Below, piece by piece: positions 1-11,200 of a stretch of 64,000 nucleotides of DNA. Location: assembly GCF_910592395.1 (NCBI RefSeq), contig NC_088313.1, forward strand, positions 6,140,501 to 6,204,500, read 5' to 3'. Position 1 is the stretch's first letter. Every line of letters begins with the position of its first letter. The DNA comes from Lineus longissimus. Its lineage: Eukaryota > Nemertea > Pilidiophora > Heteronemertea > Lineidae. Both the position numbers and the translations under genes were made by a program. The notes beneath the pieces are model-generated. The model had not been told where the DNA came from. It worked only from the letters and a program-made list of their open reading frames with translations, and did not search any database.

Positions 1-622
1 AAGGCCTCTAGGTTGTTTGAGGGAGTGTGTGGGAGGGGCAAGGGAGAGGGGGGTTCACTAACATCTAAAAATGTAATTTTATTTGGAAAGCATGTGTATT
101 TCGTCAGTTATCTGAGGGAATGGGCAAAAAATGGGCACCAGTGAGAAGGGCGCGACTCGACCCCCTCACCGGAAAACCGTAAGGGCGGCCGGATTTTTTT
201 CTTTTGCAAATAAAAAAACAGCATTCTGACTTCCTTACCTGGAAGTGGCATCACCTAAAAAACTGCAGTGTTGGAGCTAAAGGAGAGTTAAAATTGCCTT
301 TTTACTGAAATTTGAGATGGCATTGTTTTTGGGACGTACTGTACCTGTCATTGAAATGTACCTGGGGCAAAACAAAAGGCATGAAAAGGTAGCTCAGATC
401 ATGTACTTTCAATTTCAATAGGCGGTGTTTAGTGATAATTCTGTTTGATGCACGAAAATTGACAAAAGACTTAGCCTATTTTGAGGGATAATGCATGTTT
501 TTTTAAAAGGAAAATGAGTAGGAAATGGTTAACAGCCGTACCCCAAAACTGTGGGGTTATTTTCGAAACCAATCCACCAGCCTTCATAGTACCCTAGGAC
601 AGGTCTGTGGTAGAAATTACAA
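1..622. other. non-coding, nothing recognised
   Basis: I see no coding frame, RNA gene or clear repeat here; the stretch is ordinary AT-rich sequence with a purine-rich patch near 30-55. Confidence 0.5.
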
Positions 623-1473
623 CTAGATCTGTTGACCCCCCCACCTTGCCACCATTTGCATGATTCTGCATGGTGGTATCATGGACTGACACTTAAGTTT
701 CATAGCGATGTTCTGATGTATTGTGCATAAGCAGATGTTATGTGATAGAAACTTGGTCAGCTTAATGTTCTTGGGTCGCAGGCGACAAAAATTTGACATA
801 GATATGCGCAGGTCTGGACGTTCTGCTCGAAGCTTCTTGTGAAGATTGGCCAGGTAATCATTGAGAATTTGAACCTGGACCTTCGTAGCATCGATCTTTT
901 CGGCATCATTTTTCCCTGACATGTTTCTGCTGACATCATCTCTCTCAAAGAAGGAAACCACTTCGTCACGCACGTACGCCCTAGCAGAGGCTTCTCACTC
1001 ATTTCTCTTCTTTATTTTTACAAGTGTGTCCCTCCGTATCTTTGTGTTTATGCGCAACATGTTCATCAGTCTGTATTTCTTACAGATTCCACTGCTAAAT
1101 ATAAGGGAAGGGAGCTTCCTACTTGCAGCCTCAGTCCCGATCTTGTGCGTATTTTCAATATTTGAGGTGGCAACATTTACGAATATGAGTTTCTGTCTGA
1201 TTCTCGATGGTACTTCCAATCCGAAGTCAGAAAGCTCAGCATCTGTTTACTTCTTGGCGTCAGGATTGGTTGGTTGTCTTCCTTAGGCCTAACGGTACTT
1301 TCTTCATTCGTATGCATTAGACGCTCCTTCTGTTTTTGCATCTTTCTAATCTTTTTTTCGAGGAGTACGTTTTTCTTGACCAATTCCTTTTCTCGTTTCT
1401 TAGACACTCTTAAGGCTTTTGATGTTTTCCTACCGGTACTTGAGGAATTGCGACTTCGGATTGGTAATTTCAC
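623..1473 (-). pseudogene. decayed gene fragment, unknown basic protein family
   Basis: Three adjoining minus-strand frames read as one protein broken by frameshifts. The first part (1473 to about 1225) is a lysine-rich coiled-coil-like stretch (EKELVKKNVLLEKKIRKMQK). The middle (about 1219 to 995) contains RIRQKLIFVNV and GICKKYRLMNMLR. The last part (about 985 to 640) contains VSFFERDDVSRNMSGKND, ISMSNFCRLRP and CLCTIHQN, a Cys/His pattern. The order resembles an uncharacterised invertebrate family with an F-x-R-D-D-V-S-R-x-x-x-G-K motif that I recall without a name. At least two frame changes (near 1220 and 985) make a functional product unlikely. It could be host-derived or a transposon-carried gene; I cannot tell which. 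Confidence 0.45.
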
Positions 1474-1702
1474 CAGCAGAGGAGCAGTGTTCCCAAGTTG
1501 CCATTACTATTAGGAATTGGTGGTAGGCCCATATAACTACATCCTGCCCATGTTATATGCCATCTCTTTGAAGTGACATAGCACATAAAGATCATCAAGT
1601 ATTTGTCAGTGTGTTGTCTGTGATGCAATAATTCATAAATAATCTCAAAAAATTAGACAAAAATTGGATTTGACCACTCAAAACATGCCTAAATGTAGTG
1701 CA

Positions 1703-2461
1703 TCAGATACGTTGCCACATGGCATCAGATACGTTACCACATGGCCGACGTGTATTCCCGCTCGTGGCACTACAGTTGAGCCACAGATTACTGAAACACG
1801 GCCTGTCATGGCTTAGCGTAGTTGCCTTTAAGGTTTTTAATAAGCTATGTACTCTAAATAATACTCAGGGATATATCCTGCTTCAAATACTGACCTAATA
1901 AATGGGAGAGCAAGGCAGGAAAACACAAGTTAACGCCCCTTTTTTAAATCGGGAAGCTGTTCATTTGCAAAAAGACATATCTTTCATTGTCTTTGGGGTT
2001 AGGCAAACCAAGAACGCAATGACATCATCATTCACACTAATGACGTCATGAAGGAATGCAGTTTTAAACATCATTGGTAACGTATCTGACAGTCACGTAT
2101 CTGATGATCCTTATGCATGAACTGCTTTCACAGTAACACTAATCGACATACCTGTTTTCTTCTGTGTGTGATTGGTCACTTACCTTAGTACCTTTAACCT
2201 CATACAGATGTCCTCGCTGTATGAGGTTGAATTGTCTCCACGTGGTGCAAAGTATAGGTAACGTATCTGACGCGTATTTTGCGTATCACAGGGAATCTGC
2301 GATAATTTTGATCCCATTATTTTTTCTCAATGACGACCATCTAAAGTTGTTGTCTTTGGGTTCTAGTGCTACCTATTACCCTATTATAAACAAACGTTAA
2401 TGATATATTGATCAAATATTTCTATTCTTTTACTAATTTTGAAGTTTGGTAACATATCTGA
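1703..2461. repeat. element-like region bounded by repeated GGTAACGTATCTGA motifs
   Basis: The motif occurs as its complement TCAGATACGTT(G/A)CC at 1703-1716 and 1725-1738, and directly as GGTAACGTATCTGA at 2076-2089 and 2257-2270. There is also a 10-base partial (ACGTATCTGA) at 2095-2104 and a one-mismatch copy at 2448-2461. Inverted copies on the left and direct copies on the right look like multiple transposase-binding sites at the two ends of a non-autonomous DNA transposon. No coding frame is present between them. Confidence 0.35.
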
Positions 2462-2941
2462 CTAGCTTTGCGACAGATGGTTATAGATGTCAGAGAAAAT
2501 TTTGAAGGATCAAATTGGCCCAAACGAGCCATATGTTTATGCTCCACATACCCATGCAAAAAAAAGACCATTTAGTGCCATAAACTCATGAATAATAAGG
2601 TCAGTTTGGTTTACTGCAAACATAACCTCACCGATGACATTGGAAAATGGCAGTTTTCACCACTTTGGCATCAATTTTTTTCAATCTCTATGCATAGGAG
2701 TGTCATATATCGTTGTGTAGCGTGCAAAGCCAACCACTACTAAATATCGGTGTGTGAAACACCAGAATATTCGGTCTGTGGGTGCAGCAAAGCCCCAAAG
2801 ACATGAAAATCAGCGAATTGCACACTTTATCTGAGAATGGGCCCGCAATCAAGACCTCACAAAGGGATGCGTCGTGCGTCGCAATCCTAAATTGCATAAT
2901 AATTTAACATCAGCGAAGGTAGTGTTCTCTTTAAAGGCCAT

Positions 2942-3056
2942 TGTAACGACCTCTGAAGTTAGGACGACGATAAATAATGGCCAACATAAGACACGAGTTG
3001 CGACTGACCCCGGAACTACTTTATTATAATGATGTATCAATACGCAATACACTACA
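2942..3056 (-). repeat. 3' LTR of gypsy-type element
   Basis: Direct-repeat partner of 15357-15471, located downstream of integrase on the minus strand. It is preceded on the plus strand by the TSD copy GCCAT at 2937-2941. Confidence 0.92.
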
Positions 3057-3068
3057 TCTCCCTTTCTT
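3057..3068 (-). promoter_or_regulatory. polypurine tract
   Basis: Immediately upstream of the 3' LTR the minus strand is purine-rich (AAGAAAGGGAGA), as needed for plus-strand priming of an LTR retrotransposon. Confidence 0.6.
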
Positions 3069-3455
3069 CGAAAAAGAAGAAAAAGTTAGAAGACATACAA
3101 TAACAATGATACATGAAGATGGAATAAAGATAAGACCATTAGAGGATTCAAAGGTCTGAAAGTAGATTCAAGAATAAGTCACTTTAACTACAACAAAGTA
3201 ACAAATTTAGAAGGGAAAAAAAAACACACCAAATGTGATAAAAAAATTTAGAAAATTACTGATTTTGCGTTTTGTAAGTTTCTCTAGTTTCCACACTATT
3301 CCAGATTACTCAGTTTTCCAATACCACTATTGAGTAGAAGACTCAAAACTTATACCAACATGAACCAGTCTAGTTAGCACAACACTCTACACAAGTACAC
3401 ATTTACTTGACATAGTCTTTCAGGTGGTTTGGAGCACTTGAGACTCTTCCTGTTC

Positions 3456-5065
3456 TCAACTGTTCTGGAGGTTTAGAAGCAGGAGTAGGAACTGACCTGA
3501 CTGGAGCTGAACCTGGAGGACCAGAAGCAACAGGCCTTGGAGCTGCAATAGCAGGAGTTTCTGGTGGCCTGGGCTGAGTAGCAGCTCAGTTTCCTCATTC
3601 ATCAACAGATGGCGCCTCATGGGCTCATAGATTCCAGATTCTCTCGTTCTCAGAATGTGTCTCCTGTTTCTAACTATGGTCTTGCCAGAGGGTGTGACCA
3701 ACTTGTATGACCTTGGACCATCAGCCTCAGACACAAATTTGGCTGGTGTCCAGGTTTTACCAGTTCTGTACCTCACAGTATTATTTCTAGTCAAGTTTGG
3801 AAGTTGTTTTCACATGCTTGTCATAGTGTACCTTGTTTCTGGCTTTACATTCTTGCAACCTGCCAGTCACTTGCTTTGGGGACAACAATTTAGGCTTCAG
3901 CAGTGACGGATTTGTAGGCAATCTAGTCTGTGTCCTTCGTCCCATACACCTTTGTACAGGGGAACCCAAGACATTGTCTCTAGGGGTGTTCCTATAGTCC
4001 AACAAAGCCAACTGAAAATCTGTGCCATCTTGCCTACACTTCTTCAGCATGTTTTTAGCAATCTGAACTGACTTTTCTGCTAGGCCATTTGCCTGTGGAT
4101 TCTTAGCACTGAATGCCTTGATTTCAAACCCCCACTGGGTACTGAAATCTTTCATATCACGACTAGTGTACTCCGAGCCAGGATCAGAATACAAAGTCCT
4201 GGGGATGCCATGGGTGGCAAAGACTCTTTTCAGTTTGGATATGACAACAGGTGCACTATGATCAGGTTTCAGTTCATCCACTTCAAAATACCCAGAATAG
4301 TGATCTACAGTCACAAGATAGAAATCATCATCTAGTACAAACAAGTCTGATGAAACAGACTGCCATGGTAGAGTTGGCACAGGAGTGCTCATCATAGGCT
4401 CTTTCTGCTGTTGACTTCTACTGGCTTGGCACAATGGACATTTGCTTACAGCTTCTTCAATCTGCTTGTTCATTCCAACCCAAAACAGAACGTCTCGAGC
4501 CAGCTGTTTTGATTTGACAATCCCTTGATGCGAACTATGTATCAACTCTACCATGTCCTTATGCATCTGCTTGGGTACAATGACTCGCTCTCCTTTGAAA
4601 AGGATACCATCATACACAGTGATCTCTGCCCTATAGTCCCAGTATGGCTTCAGAACATTTTCTACCTTGGCTCTGTCATCAGGCCAACCTTTGACAACCT
4701 GGTTTCGCAACTTCTGCAACTCAGCATCATTCTCAGTATTTGTCTTCAACAACTTCAGTTTGGAATCAGAGAAAGCATGTACAGTAGGAATCTCCATAGC
4801 ACAGACTTGGTAGGTGGTAGTCATGCATGTCATCAACTAGGCCTCTGTAGTGACAATCTTTCAATGGAGCTCAGCTCAGACAATCAGCAACAGGAATATC
4901 TTTCCCTGACTTTCCTATCAGTTTGGAACTGTATGGTTGCAATTTCAACCACATCTTCTGTAATCTCAAGGGAACTTGTCCCAAGGGTTTCTCAATGATG
5001 TGGACAAGAGGCAAATGGTCTGTCTCTACTGTGATGTCATTTCTGCCATACAGTAGGTGGTGAAA
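3456..5065 (-). pseudogene. gypsy RNase H end and integrase, 3' part of pol
   Basis: Coding resumes at 5065 with FHHLLYGRNDITVETDH, the rest of RNase H, ending near the ADCLS motif where a TGA stop sits. The integrase frame (4836-3787) has the zinc-binding H100, H103, C133 and C136, and the catalytic triad D164 (SSDLFV), D218 (YSDPGSEY) and E254 (GLAEKS), with 35 residues between the last two as expected. The C-terminal part (3794-3456, with TVRYRTGKTWTPAKFV) is in a third frame. Stops and frameshifts at about 4865, 4830 and 3790 make it non-functional. It is the downstream half of the gene that begins at 15142, displaced by the nested 7.7-kb insertion. Confidence 0.88.
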
Positions 5066-5086
5066 GGGCATGTTCACTTTCGTTTT
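5066..5086. repeat. left terminal inverted repeat of Spy-type element
   Basis: Twenty-one bases match the right end (12775-12795, inverted) with one mismatch (A for C at the fifth base). The core TGTTCACTTTCGTTTT is perfect. Similarity ends after this, so the TIR is short. Confidence 0.85.
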
Positions 5087-7021
5087 GTGACCAAGTTTTG
5101 TGATCCTTGGGAAAACGGAAAAAGCGAGGAATTTGAAAATTGCAGGGATGATACAATGATTAAAATGATTAATATTGGGTGAAATGACAATTCGTTTACT
5201 TGTCATTAACTAAGACAAAAGAACAATTGAACTGATTAGGCCTTGTGAAAATGCCATGATTTTCTAAATATTACTTCAGAAATGGGTTGTGCCGGTCATG
5301 AGAGCTCCAAATAATCCAATAATTTGATTCATAATTATCAGAAACACCCCAAAAAAATGACTTTGAAATTCATCGTTTAAGGGAGAGTTGACCTCAGATG
5401 AACTATTAATTCCTCAAGCCATTTTAAAAATAGCCATTCATTACTTCGAGTTGGGTATTACATGAATCTGTTTGTAACACAGCAGATTGAACCATTCAAC
5501 TGTGGGGGTGTGCACTGCGTGCTGGACAACAATGGCCACAGTGAACAATGAAGGCCTAGGGTTCATAGGCCTATAGAATGGCAGATGTGCTGAGCTGCCA
5601 TCATTTTCCTATTGAAGGACACAAAAAGCCAATTGTTTGAGTTACCTGGGCCTACTGCTGATGAACTTTCTAATAGTTTTCTTTACTTTTAGCTCCTAAA
5701 AATGTCGTAATAAATGTATTGAATCTCAATATGGCCCTACTCTTTCATAAAAATGACTTGTTCTTCATCAAGAGGGCATAATGAGAATGAATGATGTCTA
5801 TAAAAGTGATCAAATCCAAATGGACATCAGAAAGAAAAGAAATGATAATAAAATGAACCATTTCATCGCATTTGCTACAGATAAGAGTTGGGTTTTCCCC
5901 TGGATATCACCAGTCTTCCTGTTGCCTTTTTTTTCTTCAGGGTGTTTCTAACAAATGAAACCAATGGCAAATATGAAAGCGGATACCAGTACCATTTCAT
6001 TTGTGAGAAAAGTATAGTTTGGTGTTCATAAGCCTACTGTCAACACATCTATACTAGGCATGCTTGAAATCCCTCAATTGTGAAGCACCCACCACAATGA
6101 ACTGCATGCAGTGAAAACTACCCAGTGGACTTAGGGGACAGACACACCAATAAGAGGACTTTGTATGGCAATGAATGCTTTAGATGATAAGGGAAAGAGC
6201 AAGCATTTGGCCTTCTGGTTTGATGTTCCCCCCCCCCCCCGATCAGTGTGATATAGCTTATTATTGTAGTTTGTTTTTTCTTCTATGAACAGAACTTGTG
6301 TTGAACCGTGCAAGGCATACATTTTTAGTTCAACAACAAATGGATTTGATTACATGAGGTTGCCAAAATCATCATCAGCGCCACCATAGGAGTAAAGAGA
6401 AACAATCGGACAGAATTTGCAAACCAGGAAAACATCCCAAGTGCGCATGTGCGATCAATCATTTTTGCCTGGGGCGAGGTGGCAGATTATGACCAGTTGT
6501 TTATCTTTTCTCCAATGGTGGCACTGATGTCAAGTGTGGCAAATGAAATGATGATTACCTCTGAGACATACACTGGAAGTGTTATTTGTGACAAATAACC
6601 CCATATCTAATTTAACACATTATTCTTTCAAAATTAAACCCAAACTATTTTAGCATTTGTCATCTGAACATTGTTATTCTTCTAATTGCCCGAGGAATTT
6701 ATTGTCTGGCCATGCTATTGATATACTACTGTGAAGCCTGCAACGCATCTGAAATTGAAAAACGACACTGGTTATTAGAGAATAAAACTTATGGTATAGG
6801 TTGTCCTACCTATCTGCAATCAACTGCCCATAAATGGAATCATCAGTCACATCCCCATCAGTTTATCCACAGTCAGAATCACCAGTAATCCAAAGGAACA
6901 AAAGATAATCCAGGACTTGAATCCAGCTAAAGTATGCTATGAACACAGTCTAGGCCAAAAATTGAACGTCAGAATCATATGAATCATATGAATCTAGTCA
7001 AACTGCTTTTATGAACATAGT
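5087..7021. other. 3' non-coding arm of Spy-type element
   Basis: About 1.9 kb between the left TIR and the end of the USP-like ORF. I see no open frame of note, only a C-tract at 6228-6240. It probably holds the 3' untranslated region and transposase-binding sites. Confidence 0.5.
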
Positions 7022-8272
7022 CTAGGCCAAAAAGAAAACATTCAGGGTAAAGTTGTTCCCTTGTTGGTCCCAAGGTGATGCAGCCACTGGTTGCCTATCA
7101 TCATCCATCCTCCACCAGATGTTGTTGGGGTCTCTTAGATAGGCGAACCAGTGGCCCACATTGCACTGGTCCCCAGAATGGCACATGATGCCTTGAATTA
7201 TCTTGCCATCTAGGGTACCTCCCTCTGGAGGTCTAATCTTGGTCATGCACTTTTGATTGCCTGATCGTCTGTTGACCTCGATTATAGTTATAGGTCCATC
7301 TACAGTGATCTGAAACCCCTGCGAGTGGCGTTCACAGACTCTCCCATTTCGTCCTTGGAATTGACAGTGACCCTGGAGAATACCTGAATTTGCAAAGTGA
7401 TCATGGTAAAGATCGATAAGTGACACTGCTTGGGGGCCACGTGGAACGTTAATCCTTAACACGGTGCCATCCCTCACCAACTGTAAGTCAATGTGCCCCA
7501 GGGGGCAGTGGAATTGCCCTGGCCACGAAGTGAGAACTCCTTCAGGTATACTGAGTTTTTCCAACAAGCTCATTAGAAATTCTCCTGCATCCTGGTATAC
7601 TCCTAGCACATACCCTCTCCCATCAATTGTGGTATTCAGAGTGGTAATGAGTTCCTGGACAGAGAAAGGTGCACCCTGTCCAGCCATCCTGGCACAAATA
7701 TCAAGAAAGGTGTTGTCCACAAGATTTGGTTGATCACCTTGTATGTGCTGGCCAAGATTCACATGATTTAAACACTGGAGCACAGCATTGCTGTAGCAAA
7801 TGTTTGCGTCATTGATCAGTCGTGATCCTGGATATTGGGGCGGCATGGGCTCATCATTCCTGTCCACATCAGCAATGTTGGTCACTTCAGAGTCATGGGT
7901 GTCAGGGATCTCAGATTGTTGGGGACTTGTGCTCTGTTGTGGTGGGCGTTGTCTTTGTGTCCTACGGAAAACTGGTGTGCGACCCCTTGGCGCAGTGTAG
8001 CGAGGCTGAAGGGGTTCTGGCAGCTTTGGGTCGGCTAGATGACATTTTCTTACTACAGGATCCCGAAACCTCTCCTCAGCACACAGTATCATCAGAAGTG
8101 CGGCTACATGGGCATCTGACGTGAGCATACGGGAGCCAAGGTCCCTCTTGGCAGCTGTCCCACAAGTCCAACCACAAAGTCTCTGTAGCGGCCCAGTAAA
8201 TCCTAGATAGTTCTCCAACTCGCTGTTCCTCGGTGAACCACTCTGTGTGAACACTACTAGAGGCCGTTTCAT
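7022..8272 (-). CDS. ubiquitin-specific-protease-like protein (peptidase C19 type) of the transposon
   Basis: A 416-residue frame from the ATG at 8272-8270. USP hallmarks are present in order. The Cys box is LINDANICYSNAVLQCLNHV, with the catalytic Cys near residue 159. A QDAGEF box lies at about 227-232. A Cys-rich middle segment (HCPLGH, GHCQFQGRNGRVCER) could bind zinc. The His box VGHWFAYLRD has its His near 374, followed by WWRMDDD with the Asp near 390. Known USPs remove ubiquitin from proteins with this Cys-His-Asp/Asn triad, so a deubiquitinase role is inferred. The N-terminal 150 residues are Pro/Gln-rich and unrecognised. The frame stays open upstream to a GTG at 8347, so an upstream start or frameshift fusion with the transposase is possible. 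I prefer the ATG because it overlaps the transposase stop. Confidence 0.8.
   Translation of the reverse strand: MKRPLVVFTQSGSPRNSELENYLGFTGPLQRLCGWTCGTAAKRDLGSRMLTSDAHVAALLMILCAEERFRDPVVRKCHLADPKLPEPLQPRYTAPRGRTPVFRRTQRQRPPQQSTSPQQSEIPDTHDSEVTNIADVDRNDEPMPPQYPGSRLINDANICYSNAVLQCLNHVNLGQHIQGDQPNLVDNTFLDICARMAGQGAPFSVQELITTLNTTIDGRGYVLGVYQDAGEFLMSLLEKLSIPEGVLTSWPGQFHCPLGHIDLQLVRDGTVLRINVPRGPQAVSLIDLYHDHFANSGILQGHCQFQGRNGRVCERHSQGFQITVDGPITIIEVNRRSGNQKCMTKIRPPEGGTLDGKIIQGIMCHSGDQCNVGHWFAYLRDPNNIWWRMDDDRQPVAASPWDQQGNNFTLNVFFLA
8269..8272 (-). promoter_or_regulatory. ATGA stop-start overlap between transposase and USP-like ORF
   Basis: On the minus strand the transposase ends in TGA (8271-8269) and the next frame starts with ATG (8272-8270), sharing ATGA. 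In some eukaryotic retroelements this layout supports termination-reinitiation, so one mRNA could give both proteins. The alternative is frameshifting in the 79-base shared open region 8347-8269, or alternative splicing. Confidence 0.55.
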
Positions 8273-11200
8273 GTTCCCGGGTTTCTGTTCGTCCTGTTTG
8301 CCGATGGCATTTTCATCGTTATGATGGTCACTCCTGTCTCGGGCCACTGGAAGTAAGTTTCATTGTTCCAGCCATCCGGAATCTCATCGACATTTGTGAA
8401 GTAAACACGGGTGGTAACTGGAAGTTCACGTGCCATGTCCCAGTATTCAGCAATACTTTCGAATTGGCCCATTTGAGCACCGATTTCGAGTTGCTTACAA
8501 TGGGTAATGTAAGAACAACCCCTACGAACCAAGTACGGTCCAAGAGTGAATTCGTATATCTGCTGTGCACTAAGAGCCGGCAAGTCAAGGCGGTCTCTGA
8601 GTTGACCAATGTCTCCGACTTCAACACTGTTCCACTGAATACTCCTGGCAGAAGGGAACTGCAGCACATGAGGAGGAAGAGTGACTGAGGGGTCATGCAG
8701 GAAGTTACTGATGTTGAGTCGGTGCTTAATCAGCTTCGCCAGGCGAACCTGCTCCTGATCATCCACGAACTTTATGTTGAATTTTGCATGGAACTGATTG
8801 AAATGTGACACTGCAGCTAGCCATATAAGGTAGATACGAGGACAATTCACATAATCATTAGGTATACCATATTTGTTGCAAAATTGTTCTCCAAGTGGTT
8901 GGAGGAACTGATAAGGTATTATGTCCAGGATTTTTTCATCAGCAATAGCTCCATGAAATTGTTCTACTCCGAATCTGAGCTTTCCAACTATGATTTTGCT
9001 GTTTTTTGTGAGAACAGGGTCGCTGGGAGATGCCGTCATCTCAATTTTACCACTTGTTGGATCAACTTGGAGAATATCCTCATCCCCCTCACTAGGCCAT
9101 ATTAGCCTGCAACCATTCTCAGAACACCACTGCTTCAGATTTGTCACATTTTGTTGGCTTACATTATGTGGCACATAGATGTACCCCTTGTCCACAGCGA
9201 GTATCACGAAGTAGTCCGAGGTTCCTTGAAGGAGAGACAGAAGTCCCTGAGGTGCGACCTCACTGTCAGCCTGACTTTCGCATAATTGCAACTCAACACC
9301 ACACAGATTGCTATCACCACACCTTGGGGTGGCTGCTGCAGCCACAGGAAGTGTCAAAACCACATGTCCTGTAGTATCCACCAAAGTAGAAAAGGTTATG
9401 AAATGCCCTCCCTTTTTGGAATAATAACAATCCTTCTGTTGCTCATAATCCATTGAGTTCTGCACCTTCACTTTTTTAGAATCCATGCTTGCAGCAACAG
9501 GCATCCTTGAAGAACCATCTTTTGGATCAGAAAAGTAGGACAGCAACTCACTATGGATGGGGGATTCTCGACCTTTCATATTGGAGTAAACATCATTTTT
9601 CTCAGAGTCACTTAGGTTACCAAACCACTGCAATGGAAGGCTTGAGCTATTGAGAATGTCAGCACACAACTCAGTCCAGAAAATGTCATTGGCAGTTGGC
9701 AGACCTATATCAAAGTACGCAGCCAAATCACGAAACTCTACGTTACTCCGCATTTTGTGCCGATACAACAATACTCTAGCAGAAGGATCCAAACTACGGC
9801 AGGTTGACTTCTGGGTCCTCCCCTGCTGATGCTCCCACACAAGCAGCCAGAACTGTTCCTTTTTCATGCCTGTGAGATTCTCTAGCTTCCAATCTGGCAT
9901 CATCCATGGCTTTCGCATGTGATTCCAGTCCCGTCGTCGGTTCTCAGGCCATTCATGTCTTGGAAACTCAGCATCATAGCAACTGTCTGATACCCCATAA
10001 ACATATGTTCCATCAGTGTTGTTTTCACTGCGGCTGGAGGTTTGGCCAGGCCTATCGTTGGGACTGGCAGTTTCAGAGTCTACGTCGTTGTTAGCAGCAG
10101 TCTCCGGTTCATCATCAGAAGAGGCGGTGTCCATTGGTTCATCATGGCTGGCGGTGTCCATTGGTTCATCATGGCTGGCGGTGCCGATTGGTTCATCATG
10201 GGTGGCAGTATCAGCGTCATCATGTTGACCATCAATTGTCCCATTGCCTTGGACGTCTGGATTACCTTGGTGATATTGAGCCTGTAATAGAACAAGGAAT
10301 TGTTGCAGTTACTAGTGAGTTATACATGACACTTTGCACTTTGCAGGTGGGCTGCTGTAGGCACATGCCTTCCCTATTTAATACCTTTTTTCTCCAGAAT
10401 CAAATGATTTTAGTTTTAATCAGCTGAAGGCTTTGACAAAGTAGTGGTTCATGAACTTACAGCAGTCATCCAATGCATGGCAGTACCAGTCCCAAGTGTG
10501 CAATTTCAGAAACTAGTAGACCAATTCAGAAAGTGCTGATACTTGGTATCAAATGAAAATGTACCATGAATACATTTTAATTGAAATGTTACAATTGCTA
10601 GGTAAAATCATTTTATATCTTTAAAACACTGAAACCTGGCAGAGAAAGAACTGACCACCGGTGTAAACCTTGAGGGTAAAATGATGTTTACATCGTATTT
10701 CTAATCTTTTGCTCTAAAAATCAGGAATCTTCGTTTTAGATACCGTATACGCAAATATTTTTGTGAGGAAAGATTTCGCGATTTGGCCCTGCACTGACTA
10801 TTTCGCGAGGAATAATGTTCGCGATGGGATCCCAAAAATCTTTGTAGAAAATTCCGATATTCTCCTGATCGATGGAATTGGTGCTAATCACTCTGAAAAA
10901 ATCACAGAAATTCGTCACTGTGTGGTTGTTTTCCTAGAATTTTCCTTGTTTTGATTTATGTTCGCGGGGAATAATCTTCGCAATACCGAATTAAATTATT
11001 GTGTATACAGTAAGTAGGCATTTCGTGTGTTACTCAATTTCAAGAGTGCAATAAATCATTGCAATCGACTGATATTTTCTGAAATCGCCCTTGGGACATG
11101 GACTGACCTTACCCCTGCAGCCCCTTATGGAATCTTTGATCTTAAAAAAAGTAAAAACTACCAACCTACGCTATATTTTTTAGTTTTGTTATCAGAAACA

